Source: Candidatus Limnocylindrales bacterium (GTDB lineage: Bacteria > Desulfobacterota > Binatia > UBA1149 > CAITLU01). Taken from it: 64,000 nt of DNA. Below are positions 37,636 to 46,228 of this stretch, piece after piece. Position 1 is the stretch's first letter. Each line of letters starts with the position of its first letter. The DNA is taken from NCBI GenBank assembly GCA_035571835.1, contig DATNBU010000040.1, forward strand, positions 1 to 64,000, in the 5' to 3' direction. A program made the position numbers and the translations under genes. The notes below the pieces were generated by a model. The model saw only the letters and a program-made list of their open reading frames with translations, did no database searches and had not been told where the DNA came from.

Positions 37636-38852
37636 ATGAAAAGGACGCGCGCCGCGCCGTCGAAAGGGTCGCGCGCGAATCGTACGGACGGCTCGTGGCG
37701 TACCTGTCCGCGCGCACGCGCGACGTGGCGGCTGCCGAAGATGCAATGGCCGACGCGCTGGTGGCTGCGCTGGCGACGTGGCCTCGCGACGGCGTACCTC
37801 GTGAGCCGCGCGCGTGGCTGCTTACGGCCGCACGCCGGCTGCTGATCGATCGTGCACGTCACGAACAGGTGCGAAAGTCGGTCGCGGCGACGATCGAGCT
37901 CGTCGCCGAAGCGGCCCGCGAGGCCGCGGAGTCGGCCGACCCCGACGAACGGCTGAAGCTCTTGTTCGTGTGCGCTCATCCGGCCATCGATCCCGATGTC
38001 CACACGCCGCTCATGCTGCAGGCCGTGCTCGGCATGGACGCCGCGAAGATCGCGCGCGCGTTTCTGGTCTCGCCGTCGGCGATGTCACAGCGGCTTGTGC
38101 GTGCAAAGGCAAAGATCCGTGACGCCGGCATCGCGTTCGAAGTACCCGAGGCACGCGAGCTTGCCGCGCGGCTCGACGCCGTGCTGTCGGCGATTTACGC
38201 CGCGTACGGGAGCGGCTGGGAAGACGCGACCGGCGTTGACGCGAAGACCCGAGGACTTGCGGACGAAGCCATCTGGCTCGCACGCCTTCTGGTCCTGCGC
38301 ATGCCGGAAGAAGCCGAAGCACACGGGCTTCTCGCGCTGATGCTCTACTGCGAAGCGCGGCGAAACGCGCGGCGCGCAGGCGACGGCCGCTTCGTACCGT
38401 TGTCCGAGCAGGATCCGGACAGCTGGGACGCTGCGATGATCGACGATGCGGAGAAGCATCTTGCGATCGCTGCCGGCATCGGCCGCTCGGCGCGCTTCCA
38501 GCTCGAGGCGGCGATCCAGTCCGCGCACGTCGAGCGCGCCAGGTCGGGCCGCGCGGACTGGGAAGCGATCCTGTGGTTTCACGATCGGCTCGTGGAGATT
38601 TCGCCGGCCATCGGAGCGCGCGTGGCGCGTGCGGCAGCGAGCGGCGAAGCCCGCGGTGCCGCGGCCGGCCTTCGGCTGCTCGACGAAATCGATGCGGAGG
38701 CGGCGTCGGGCTACCAGCCCTACTGGGCATTGCGGGCGCACCTGTCGAGGCAGGCGGGCCGTGCCGACGATGCCCGGCGCGCGCTGGACCGCGCGATCGA
38801 TCTCGCCGATGACGAGGCCGTGCGCCGTTTCCTTGCCGACCAGCGCACGTGA
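37636..38852 (+). CDS. ECF42-type RNA polymerase sigma factor with TPR-like C-terminus (apparent frameshift at start)
   Basis: About 405 residues if a single base is restored. Sigma-2 YGRLVAYLSARTRDVAAAEDAMADALVAALATWP, then WLLTAARRLLIDRARH, sigma-4 LMLQAVLGMDAAKIARAFLVSPSAMSQRLVRAK, then the long DUF6596 helical part (GLADEAIWLARLLVLRMPEEAEAHGLLALMLY). No ATG, GTG or TTG is in frame upstream of residue YGRL for 250 nt, yet GAGGA plus ATG at 37636 sits one base out of frame beside AAAA (37639-37642); one more A would give MKKDARRAV. Next gene is a DGPF protein, as in the ECF42 family. Confidence 0.85.
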
Positions 38853-38860
38853 TTTTTTTT
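38819..38860 (+). terminator. Possible terminator at the sigma gene stop
   Basis: CGTGCGC and GCGCACG pair around a 17-nt loop and are followed by TGA and eight T. The hairpin overlaps the last codons. It may separate the sigma gene from the DGPF gene. Confidence 0.4.
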
Positions 38861-38951
38861 CGTTCCGGGCCCGGGCGATGTCGATCGGCCCTCTGCTCGA
38901 TCGTCTTCAGCTCGAGAACACCGGCGCCGCCAGGCGCGACAAGGAGAAACC

Positions 38952-39344
38952 ATGCAGTATTCACTTCTGATCTATGAAACACCGAAGACTTTTGCCGAGC
39001 GCAACGACGAGACCGAAGAGCGGCGCGCGTACGTCGGAGCGTGGCGCTCGTTCTACAATTCGATGGTCGAGGCCGGCATCTATCTGGGAGGAAATCCGCT
39101 GCAGGGCCCCGAAACCGGAACCACCGTGCGGGTAAACGGCCGCGGGCGCGAGATCCAGGACGGACCGTACGCCGACACCAAGGAACAGCTCGGAGGCTTC
39201 GTGCTGCTCGAGCTGCCGTCGCTCGATGCCGCACTCGACTGGGCCGCGCGCTGTCCGGCCGCGGCGGTCGGGGCCGTCGAAGTGCGTCCGGTCGCAACCA
39301 TCATGCACGACACCATCGTCAGCGAGGAGAGGGCAGCGTCATGA
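38952..39344 (+). CDS. YCII/DGPF-domain protein
   Basis: 130 residues, good AAGGAGA site seven bases before ATG. YCII-related fold (PF03795) with the diagnostic IQDGPYADTKEQLGGF motif and an N-terminal MQYSLLIYET. Such proteins accompany ECF42 sigma factors; their biochemical job is unknown, possibly a small-molecule or dehalogenase-like enzyme. Stop overlaps the GST start (ATGA). Confidence 0.92.
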   Translation: MQYSLLIYETPKTFAERNDETEERRAYVGAWRSFYNSMVEAGIYLGGNPLQGPETGTTVRVNGRGREIQDGPYADTKEQLGGFVLLELPSLDAALDWAARCPAAAVGAVEVRPVATIMHDTIVSEERAAS

Positions 39345-39985
39345 TCAACGTATACGCCTTTGCATCCGTGCCTCCATTTGCCGAAGGCCTCGTACGCGAT
39401 CTTCGCGTACGCTGGGCGCTCGAAGAAGCCGGCATTCCATACCGTGCAACGCTCGTCGGCGACGGCGGCAGCATCTCGCGCGAGGACTACTCGAAGATCC
39501 AGCCGTTCGGCCAGATTCCGGCGATCGAAGACGGTCAGCTCAAGCTCTTCGAATCGGGCGCGATCGTCCAGTACATCGCCGAACGGTCGACGAAGCTGCT
39601 GCCGTCGGATCCCGCTCGGCGCGCCGAGGTCGTGCAGTGGATGTTCACTGCGCTCAATACGATCGAGATGCCGGTGCAGAACCTCGCTTCGATCGATCTG
39701 TTCTATGCGAATGAAGACTGGGCGAAGCAGCGCCGGCCGGGAGCAGAGGAGATGGTTCGCAAGCGGCTCGGCGAGCTCGCGGGCTGTCTCGGCGAGCGTC
39801 CGTATCTTGCCGGCGAATTCTCTGCGGCGGACGTCCTCATGGCGTCGGTGCTGCGAATCCTCCGGCATACCGATCTCGTCGGCGAGCAGCCGAAGCTCGC
39901 AGCGTATCTGAAGCGCTGCGAAGCGCGGCCGGCATTCGCGAGGGCGCTCGCCGGACAGATGGAGGCGTTCCAGAAAGCTGCATAG
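39341..39985 (+). CDS. Glutathione S-transferase family protein
   Basis: 214 residues. Thioredoxin-like N-terminal half with PFGQIPAIEDGQLKLFESGAIVQYIAE, where the ES pair binds glutathione, and a helical C-terminal half (GERPYLAGEFSAADVLMASVLRI). ATGA overlap with the DGPF gene means coupled translation. The catalytic Ser/Cys of the first helix cannot be assigned. Presumably part of the ECF42 regulon. Confidence 0.88.
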   Translation: MINVYAFASVPPFAEGLVRDLRVRWALEEAGIPYRATLVGDGGSISREDYSKIQPFGQIPAIEDGQLKLFESGAIVQYIAERSTKLLPSDPARRAEVVQWMFTALNTIEMPVQNLASIDLFYANEDWAKQRRPGAEEMVRKRLGELAGCLGERPYLAGEFSAADVLMASVLRILRHTDLVGEQPKLAAYLKRCEARPAFARALAGQMEAFQKAA

Positions 39986-40018
39986 TGGCCGCGACGCGTG
40001 CGCGCCATGGCGTGTCTG

Positions 40019-40045
40019 CCCGTCAGCAGTTGCGCTGCTGACGGG
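40019..40045 (+). terminator. Hairpin after the GST gene
   Basis: CCCGTCAGCAG and CTGCTGACGGG form a perfect 11-bp stem with a 5-nt loop. No T-run follows, so it could be a pause or an operator. Confidence 0.45.
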
Positions 40046-40194
40046 TGGGCAGCCGGTGCGCACGTGCCACGATCGGGTCCTCCGCCGGTGCACGGTGCTC
40101 GAATAATGCGCAATTCGACCCGTCGCACGGGAAAAAGATGTGACCCGGCGACGCAGCCGCATTCGAGGGAGGGTCACGTCGAGGAGCAAATCAA

Positions 40195-40701
40195 ATGGAA
40201 AGCCGGGCAAAGCTACTCGGACATCCGATTCATCCGATGCTCATTCCGTTTCCCCTCGGATTGCTCGCGACAGCAGTGATCTTCGACATCGTCTATCTGG
40301 TGATGCACGCGCCGGCGATTGCGACGTCTGCGTACTACATCATTGCGGCGGGCATCATCGGCGGGCTGCTCGCTGCGCCCTTCGGCCTGATGGACTGGCT
40401 GGCGATTCCAGCGAAGACGCGAGCCAAATCGATTGGTCTCGCTCACGGTCTCGGAAACGTCGTCGTGCTGGCGGCGTTTGCCGCGAGCTGGTGGCTCAGG
40501 CGCAAGGCGGCGACTGCCGCTGTTCCTTTCGATCCGAGCTCGCTTGCGCTGGTCTTCTCGTTTGCCGGTTTTGCGCTCGCGGGAGTGACCGGCTGGCTCG
40601 GCGGCGAGCTCGTCGACCGGCTTGGCGTCGGAGTCGACGACGGCGCGCACCTGGACGCACCGAACTCTCTGACACGGCGTCCCGCCGGCGGCCGTTCGTA
40701 G
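40195..40701 (+). CDS. DUF2231 membrane protein
   Basis: 168 residues. N-terminal LGHPIHPMLIPFPLGLLATAVIFD is the DUF2231 hallmark; four hydrophobic segments follow. Function unknown; related proteins sit with cytochromes or electron-transfer genes. Downstream of the GST gene but separated by about 210 bp. Confidence 0.88.
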   Translation: MESRAKLLGHPIHPMLIPFPLGLLATAVIFDIVYLVMHAPAIATSAYYIIAAGIIGGLLAAPFGLMDWLAIPAKTRAKSIGLAHGLGNVVVLAAFAASWWLRRKAATAAVPFDPSSLALVFSFAGFALAGVTGWLGGELVDRLGVGVDDGAHLDAPNSLTRRPAGGRS

Positions 40702-40777
40702 CCGGAACGTCAACGCGCGGCAGCGGCGGCAAGCCCGCCGCGGCCGCGCGGCCACGGCGGCGCGCACCGTTACTCCG

Positions 40778-43700
40778 CTATTCGCACGGCAGGCACGGCG
40801 GGGCACCGGTCTGCCCGACCGCGTAACGCAGAATCGCGAGCGCATCGGTTACATTGATCGTGTCGTTGCCGTTGGCGTCGCACGCGCACGGCACACACAC
40901 CACCGAGCCGACACTGGCTCGAAGCGTGAACAGCGCATCGCCGGCCGTCGTCGCGCCGTCCGCGTTGGGATCGGCGCAGCTCGGATCGATGGCGGCGACT
41001 TCGGACGCGACGACGAACGTGTCGAAGTAACCGTCGTACGGAGCAGTGAGCGTGTGCTGGACCTTGTCGAGCTGGGAGTCGAGAACTTCGAGCTCGTGGC
41101 TCTTCGGGTTCACGCCCGCCAGCACCAGCGTGTCCTCGTCGAATCGCGGGTTGGCCGGGAAATCCGAAGCCGGTTTGTAGGTGACCGTGATCGACGCGCT
41201 GAACGAGTTGTCGGCGAGATCATCGTACACCGACCAGTAGCGCTTGATCGGAATCAGCGCCTGCCGGGTGTCGGCCGCGCGAAGCTCTGCGCGCCCGCTC
41301 GTTGCCACCGCTGCCGCAGCTGCGAACGTGGAACCGTACTCTTCCGCGTACGCAGGAGCTTCGCCGGCATTCGACGTGAACGCGAGCTTCACCGGAATGC
41401 CGGCGAACGCGACCACCGACGGCCCGGCGGCGACGTCGAGCTGGGCGGTCTTCGTCGGAGCGGGGCGTACCGGAATGTCGCCGAAAGTTTTCGCGACGGT
41501 CACGTTGTCGCTGGGCGCGAAAAGACTCGCATACAGGCGCAGCGATCGTGCTTCGGCCGGAAGGTTCGTGTCGATCTGAAGGAACTTCTGTCTCTCGTCC
41601 AATGCGGTCGTGGTCGTGAGCCCCTGGAAGCGCGGGCCGGCGCTCGAGTTGTATTTCTTGATGACCTTGCCGGAAGCGTCGCGCGTTTCGGCAGGGCTCA
41701 TGAAGAGCTGCCAGTTGGTGACGTCCGGAGTTTCGATGCGGTGCTTCGTGCTCATCGAGAACAGCGGAGTCTCGCCGGTCAGGAACCACCCCGGCACCGT
41801 GCCGCGCAGGCTGAATTCATTGCCGTTCTCGCGCAGGATCGCGAACAGCAGGCTGATCGAGATCGAGTTCGCGCTGTCGCGTACGGCGAGGTGCGCCGAA
41901 TCCTTCGTGATCAGCTGGCTCGAATCGTCGGTGGCCTCATACGTGACATACAGCTCGCTGGCCTTGATCGTCTCGATGTCGCGCAGCGGGAACCGGATCG
42001 TGACGGGTTCCTCGTACAGCTGCTGGAATCCGGCCGGCGCCGTAAACGTGCGATCGGCAATCGATGCGAGGACGGTTCCAGTGCCGGTTTCGCGCTCGAC
42101 GACTGTGACATGCGCATGCACCGAAGAGTTCGGCGACGTGTAGACGAAACGCAGCTTCGCGTTGATGTCGGTGCCGCGAATCAGAGCTGCAGGAGTGCAG
42201 CCGGAAACGTCTCCCTTGCCGATGCATTCGAGCTGGAACTTGCCGCGCGCGGGGTTCACCGCGAACGCGACGGTGTTGGAGGTCGCAGGCAGGATGTCGC
42301 CCGGCGGGACGATGCGCGCCTCGACGGTGATCGCGTCCGTGTACTCCGGCACCACGACCTGGATCGGCGGAATGTTGACATCGTGTGACGCCGCACCGAT
42401 CGCAACGTTCGTACCCGGTGGATTGAGGATCTGCCCGTCCTGGTCGCGCACGAGCACTTGAAGGGTTCCCGTCGGCGTCGAAAGCAGGTCGTAACGGACG
42501 ATGTCGACCGTGATCGTCACATTGCTCTTCGCCGCAAGCGGCGGAGGGACGTCCGTCGTGGCGCTGATCTCGAGCGAGTCGATCACCTTGACCGACGCTC
42601 CGACAAACGGCTCGTAGTCGATGCCGTTGCCGACGTTGAGGCCCTGGCCGCGCGCATTCGTGAACCCGTCGGCGTTCGTGGACGTGTCGTGCGGTCCGCT
42701 CTCGTGGCCCCAGTAGTTGCCCTCCGCGTTGACGCGGATTCCGGCCGTGTTCCACAGAGGGTCGCTCAGCTCCGGGCCGGAACCGAGGCCGACGCCCTCC
42801 AGCGAAAAGCGGTTGTTGTTGATCCGCAGCTTCGCCAGCGCAGCAACGGACGGCTCCGGCAGGCTGAACGGCGCGGAGACGATGATCGGATGGGCAAAGT
42901 TGCCGACGACGTTGTCCTGGAACGCCACGTCGGCAAGCAGCGGAAGCACGACGCCGACGCCCTCGGCGTGCCCGGTGCCGTGCATGCGGTTGCGGACGAT
43001 CTGCACTTTGTACGGAACCCTCTCGAGCAGCCGCGCACCGAAGAACGTGTCCTGGTACAGAAACCCCTTGCGCGACATCACGTTGTTGTCCGCAATCACC
43101 GTGACGCCGCCGGCCGGTGCAGGAACCTCCTTGTGATCTGCAGTGTAGGGGATCTGTCCCCAGTCCGGCCCGAACACGACGGCCGTTCCGTCGCCGGTGA
43201 ACGTGTTGCGCACGACGGTCGGCGACGTGCCGCGCAGGTCGAGGGCACCGGGGCCGCCGGTGACGATCTCGAACCGATTGTCTGCAATCTCGGTCGTGGC
43301 GCCGGCCACCAGCGGCGTCGTGTTGTACGTGAACGGTCCGGTCTGGTTGCTGCTGATGCCGCCGAACTGGACGAAGTCGTTGCCGGTGATTTTGATCGAG
43401 CCGACGTGCCCGATCATCGCGATGTAGCGCAGCGTGCTGTTGCTCAGCACGTCGCGGTTCGACCCGGAAAGGCGCAGCCAGATTCCGGGTTTCGGCGTGG
43501 CCGCCACACCATCGGTATCGTCGCCGACATCGTCGCGGACGTCGGTGATGAGCGCCCCGTCCACGAGCAGCGTCGCGTTATCGGCCACCTGGATCGCAGT
43601 TCCGCCGAAGGCCGGTGGCACGCAGGCGGTCGGAGGCTCGCTGCCGTTGTCCGTGCAGGACTGGGCAATCTTGACGATCGCTCCCGGATCGATCCGCAGC

Positions 43701-44032
43701 GTGATTGGTTCGTACTTGTTGGTCGTGAAGTTGAACGGCCCGGCGACGGTGTAGTTCCCGTCAGTCACGTGGACGTCGCTGCCGCTCCAGACCACGACGC
43801 CGTTCTTCACCCCGTCGCTGTCTTTCCCCTGCACGCCGTCTTCGTCGCCGGCGGAAATCCGATGCAGGATCCGCGCCGCGCGTACGGTGACCGGCGACGC
43901 GGCCACAAGTGCCAGCGAAGTGAGAAGATGCGCCAGCGCCGTGAGAAGGCACGCACGCGCAGCGAGAGGGCAGGCCAGCACGGCGACAGGCCGCGCGCAT
44001 GTCGAGAAAAGGTACCGGATCCGGCGGAGCAT
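40778..44032 (-). CDS. Large secreted protein with parallel beta-helix region and dockerin-like Cys doublet
   Basis: 1084 residues. N-terminal hydrophobic signal region; residues about 85-480 carry repeated short strands with NNRF/NNV turns (DNRFEIVTGG, RNTFTGDG, DNNVMSRKGF, RNRMHGTG, NNNRFSLEG), typical of right-handed beta-helix/pectate-lyase-like proteins; then Ig-like repeats. The C-terminal 65 residues have two EF-hand-like loops bracketed by Cys: DPNADGATTAGDALFTLRASVG, then CDANGNDTINVTDALAILRYAVG. Likely surface or secreted polymer-acting protein; substrate unknown. Confidence 0.8.
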   Translation of the reverse strand: MLRRIRYLFSTCARPVAVLACPLAARACLLTALAHLLTSLALVAASPVTVRAARILHRISAGDEDGVQGKDSDGVKNGVVVWSGSDVHVTDGNYTVAGPFNFTTNKYEPITLRIDPGAIVKIAQSCTDNGSEPPTACVPPAFGGTAIQVADNATLLVDGALITDVRDDVGDDTDGVAATPKPGIWLRLSGSNRDVLSNSTLRYIAMIGHVGSIKITGNDFVQFGGISSNQTGPFTYNTTPLVAGATTEIADNRFEIVTGGPGALDLRGTSPTVVRNTFTGDGTAVVFGPDWGQIPYTADHKEVPAPAGGVTVIADNNVMSRKGFLYQDTFFGARLLERVPYKVQIVRNRMHGTGHAEGVGVVLPLLADVAFQDNVVGNFAHPIIVSAPFSLPEPSVAALAKLRINNNRFSLEGVGLGSGPELSDPLWNTAGIRVNAEGNYWGHESGPHDTSTNADGFTNARGQGLNVGNGIDYEPFVGASVKVIDSLEISATTDVPPPLAAKSNVTITVDIVRYDLLSTPTGTLQVLVRDQDGQILNPPGTNVAIGAASHDVNIPPIQVVVPEYTDAITVEARIVPPGDILPATSNTVAFAVNPARGKFQLECIGKGDVSGCTPAALIRGTDINAKLRFVYTSPNSSVHAHVTVVERETGTGTVLASIADRTFTAPAGFQQLYEEPVTIRFPLRDIETIKASELYVTYEATDDSSQLITKDSAHLAVRDSANSISISLLFAILRENGNEFSLRGTVPGWFLTGETPLFSMSTKHRIETPDVTNWQLFMSPAETRDASGKVIKKYNSSAGPRFQGLTTTTALDERQKFLQIDTNLPAEARSLRLYASLFAPSDNVTVAKTFGDIPVRPAPTKTAQLDVAAGPSVVAFAGIPVKLAFTSNAGEAPAYAEEYGSTFAAAAAVATSGRAELRAADTRQALIPIKRYWSVYDDLADNSFSASITVTYKPASDFPANPRFDEDTLVLAGVNPKSHELEVLDSQLDKVQHTLTAPYDGYFDTFVVASEVAAIDPSCADPNADGATTAGDALFTLRASVGSVVCVPCACDANGNDTINVTDALAILRYAVGQTGAPPCLPCE

Positions 44033-44192
44033 CGGCGTTTTCTAGCCAGCCGCACGGCGCCAAACCAGAGGGAATCGCAAGTTTCTGTCGCGGGGGGCAA
44101 GCGGTTCGGGCGATCTCGACACATCCCGGGATTGCTGGCAGGAGTCGCACGCTCAGTGTGGTGCCCTGGGATTCCGCTGCAGCCGCCGCAAT

Positions 44193-44816
44193 ATGTCGCG
44201 TAAAGCAATCGGCATTGTTCTGCTGATGATCGTTGCCTTCACCGGCTGCGCAGATACCGGCGGACGCTATCGCCTGCGCGTCGATCCCGCGTCACGCTAT
44301 AACTTCCGGTACGTGCAGGACCCGGGCAGCGGCCTGTGGGTGCATCGCGAGTGCGAAGTCCGCGTCAGCGTGAAGCGGCGACTGCCCGATCCGATCAGCA
44401 GCCCCGAACATGGGGATCTGCTCCACAGCTCCCGGTTCGAACCTGGATCGGTCGGCACCGGGAACCTGAGCCCCACGAAATTCGTGATCGAGAACGGCTA
44501 TCGCGTGTGGCGATTCCAGGAGCTGCTTGGCGAACACGACTTCACCGGCAAAGCCGCCTTCGGGATCCAGGTGGAGTGGCCGGTCAAGGACGGTCCGTCG
44601 CGCGAGGAACCGCTGGAGCTGTTCGCGCTGCCGCCGCCCGACAGCATCCCTCCCGATCAGTGGTCAACGTGGCGGACAGCGGACCACAGCCGGCTCGACG
44701 CATTCGGCTGGTGGAACGAGGTGAGCGGCGCGCCGCCGGAAGCGATGCCCGAGATCCCGTTTCCGTTCGAGCTGCGCTTCCGGCTGCTGCTGAAGGATCA
44801 TCTCTACGTCGACTGA
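44193..44816 (+). CDS. Lipoprotein of unknown family
   Basis: 207 residues. KAIGIVLLMIVAFTGCADTGG has a lipobox (FTGC). The body has aromatic-rich segments (FRYVQDPGSGLWVHRECEVRVSV, YRVWRFQELLGEHDFTGK, FPFELRFRLLLKDHLYVD) suggesting a beta-sandwich. Divergent from the beta-helix gene with 160 bp between starts. Confidence 0.75.
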   Translation: MSRKAIGIVLLMIVAFTGCADTGGRYRLRVDPASRYNFRYVQDPGSGLWVHRECEVRVSVKRRLPDPISSPEHGDLLHSSRFEPGSVGTGNLSPTKFVIENGYRVWRFQELLGEHDFTGKAAFGIQVEWPVKDGPSREEPLELFALPPPDSIPPDQWSTWRTADHSRLDAFGWWNEVSGAPPEAMPEIPFPFELRFRLLLKDHLYVD

Positions 44817-45130
44817 CCGACCTGGCCTGTCTGGCTCAATGCAGCTCGCAATCCTTCGTCGGGCGCGAGCGGCTCGCGTGCATCTCGTCTGACGTCCAGC
44901 GGTTGCCGTGCGCGGTCACGGCACGATCCGGTACGTCGTCATCATTCCTGCTTTGATGTGATCCGAGACGTGGCAGTGCAGCATCCGCAACTGAGGGCAC
45001 CAGATTTCCCCCGCCGGAGCGAGTACGGAACATCGAGTCCCGCACCCGCTCAAAGTTCGCCGTTCGTGTTGACCCCGCTTGAACTTGGGCGCTACGCCGG
45101 AGTCGAACCTACGAGCGACAGGAGGTCACA
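44817..45130. other. 314-bp intergenic stretch
   Basis: Contains the multicopper-oxidase remnant described separately; otherwise no gene. The right end has the AGGAGG site used by the Cys-rich secreted protein. Confidence 0.6.
44916..45030 (-). pseudogene. Remnant of a multicopper oxidase C-terminus (ceruloplasmin/hephaestin-like)
   Basis: On the minus strand a frame ending at TGA 44916-44918 reads GEIWCPQLRMLHCHVSDHIK, then AGMMTTYRIVP. HCHVxDHIxAGM is the copper-binding C-terminal signature of multicopper ferroxidases. Nothing upstream continues the domain, and CPQLR interrupts the expected Trp-to-His spacing, so only a fragment survives. Confidence 0.6.
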
Positions 45131-45625
45131 ATGAAATTCCTCATGACCGGAGCTTTCACACTGTTGGGCGTTCTCTTCTCCGCGCAGATCGCGTTCGCCG
45201 GATGCACAGCCGATGACCCGGACGGAACCAAGCTCGCCGCTGCCCGCGCGCAGGTCGCGGCGGACTGCGTGTGCGATCAGTCCGATCCTCCCGCGGTCAA
45301 CCACGGCGACTACGTCAGTTGTGCGGCCGGCATTGCCAATGATCGCTCTTCGCTGGATCGGGCGGATCCGAATTACCTGCCGCCGACCTGCAAGGGTCCG
45401 GTCAAGAAATGCGCGGCGAAATCGGCGTGCGGCAAGCCGGGATTCGTGAGCTGCTGCAGAAGCGACGGCAGCAGCGGCTTCAAGTGCAGCGCGAAGAGCA
45501 GCGCAGCGGCGTGCACCGACAAGGGCGGCGTCGCGGACGCATGTTCGAGCTGCTGCGACGCGTGCGGCGCGAATCGGACCGGCCCGTCATGTCCGGTGCC
45601 GACGACGACCACGACGGTACCGTAA
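45131..45625 (+). CDS. Secreted Cys-rich protein
   Basis: 164 residues with GGAGG nine bases before ATG. Signal peptide ends near IAFAGC. The mature part has about 18 cysteines with pairs CVCD, CCRS, SSCCDACG and CKGPVKKCAAKSACGKPG, suggesting disulfide-rich extracellular folding. It ends in PTTTTTVP, a Thr-rich tail like the Thr linker in the partial protein at the right edge. No family recognised. Confidence 0.78.
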   Translation: MKFLMTGAFTLLGVLFSAQIAFAGCTADDPDGTKLAAARAQVAADCVCDQSDPPAVNHGDYVSCAAGIANDRSSLDRADPNYLPPTCKGPVKKCAAKSACGKPGFVSCCRSDGSSGFKCSAKSSAAACTDKGGVADACSSCCDACGANRTGPSCPVPTTTTTVP

Positions 45626-45642
45626 GGTCGACAGCGCTTTTG

Positions 45643-45679
45643 CATCAGCCCTTCGCGCGCAATGCGAGGAGGGCTGATG
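45643..45679. terminator. Convergent hairpin between two secreted-protein genes
   Basis: CATCAGCCCT and AGGGCTGATG pair around a 17-nt loop between convergent genes, fitting a bidirectional terminator. Confidence 0.55.
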
Positions 45680-45697
45680 GCCAGGACCAGGGCGATA

Positions 45698-46168
45698 CTA
45701 CGGGCAGGCCGCGACGGCCGGATTCGCCACGTTCGTCCGCTTGACGGAAAACTTGCAGACCGTCACGCCTTCTTCGATGCTGTGCGAGATGTACGTGATC
45801 CGGCCCTTGAGCTTGCCCGAGCCATCGGTCGGGTCGGTCTTGACGACGAACGCGCCGGCTTCTCCGAAGTTCAAGCTCGAGCTGCACGGATGCAGTCCGA
45901 CCTGTCCGGCAATGGGATCGTCGATGTCGGCAACCGCCACGCCGTTCCAGTTACCGGCGAGAAATCCGCCGGCGAGATTAAAATTCAGATCGGTTCCTGT
46001 CTGCGTGATGCTGATCGTCACGTCATACTTGTCCGAGAATGCCGTGCCGGTAAAGAATGCGCACTTCTCCTTTCCGGCCCACGTGCCAGTCACATCGAGC
46101 GCGTAGGACGTACTGGCTGCAAGCGTCGACGCAACAACGGCGAGAGCAAATAAAGACCTCAGTTTCAT
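45698..46168 (-). CDS. Small secreted protein of unknown function
   Basis: 156 residues. Signal peptide MKLRSLFALAVVASTLAAS...SYA, then DVTGTWAGKEKCAFFTGTAF, DVTISITQTGTDLNFNLAGG and TYISHSIEEGVTVCKFSVKR, a beta-barrel-like pattern with three cysteines. Family not recognised. Alone on the minus strand. Confidence 0.7.
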   Translation of the reverse strand: MKLRSLFALAVVASTLAASTSYALDVTGTWAGKEKCAFFTGTAFSDKYDVTISITQTGTDLNFNLAGGFLAGNWNGVAVADIDDPIAGQVGLHPCSSSLNFGEAGAFVVKTDPTDGSGKLKGRITYISHSIEEGVTVCKFSVKRTNVANPAVAACP

Positions 46169-46228
46169 TTCGGAACCTCTCCTCGGGCCTGTCCGGCTGA
46201 CGACTGATCACCTCCCGTCCGGGATGTG

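Noticed and set aside
45080-45120. tRNA-like GGTTCGACTCC on the minus strand
   Set aside because: The T-arm pairing is imperfect and no anticodon or acceptor stem surrounds it; a chance or relic match.
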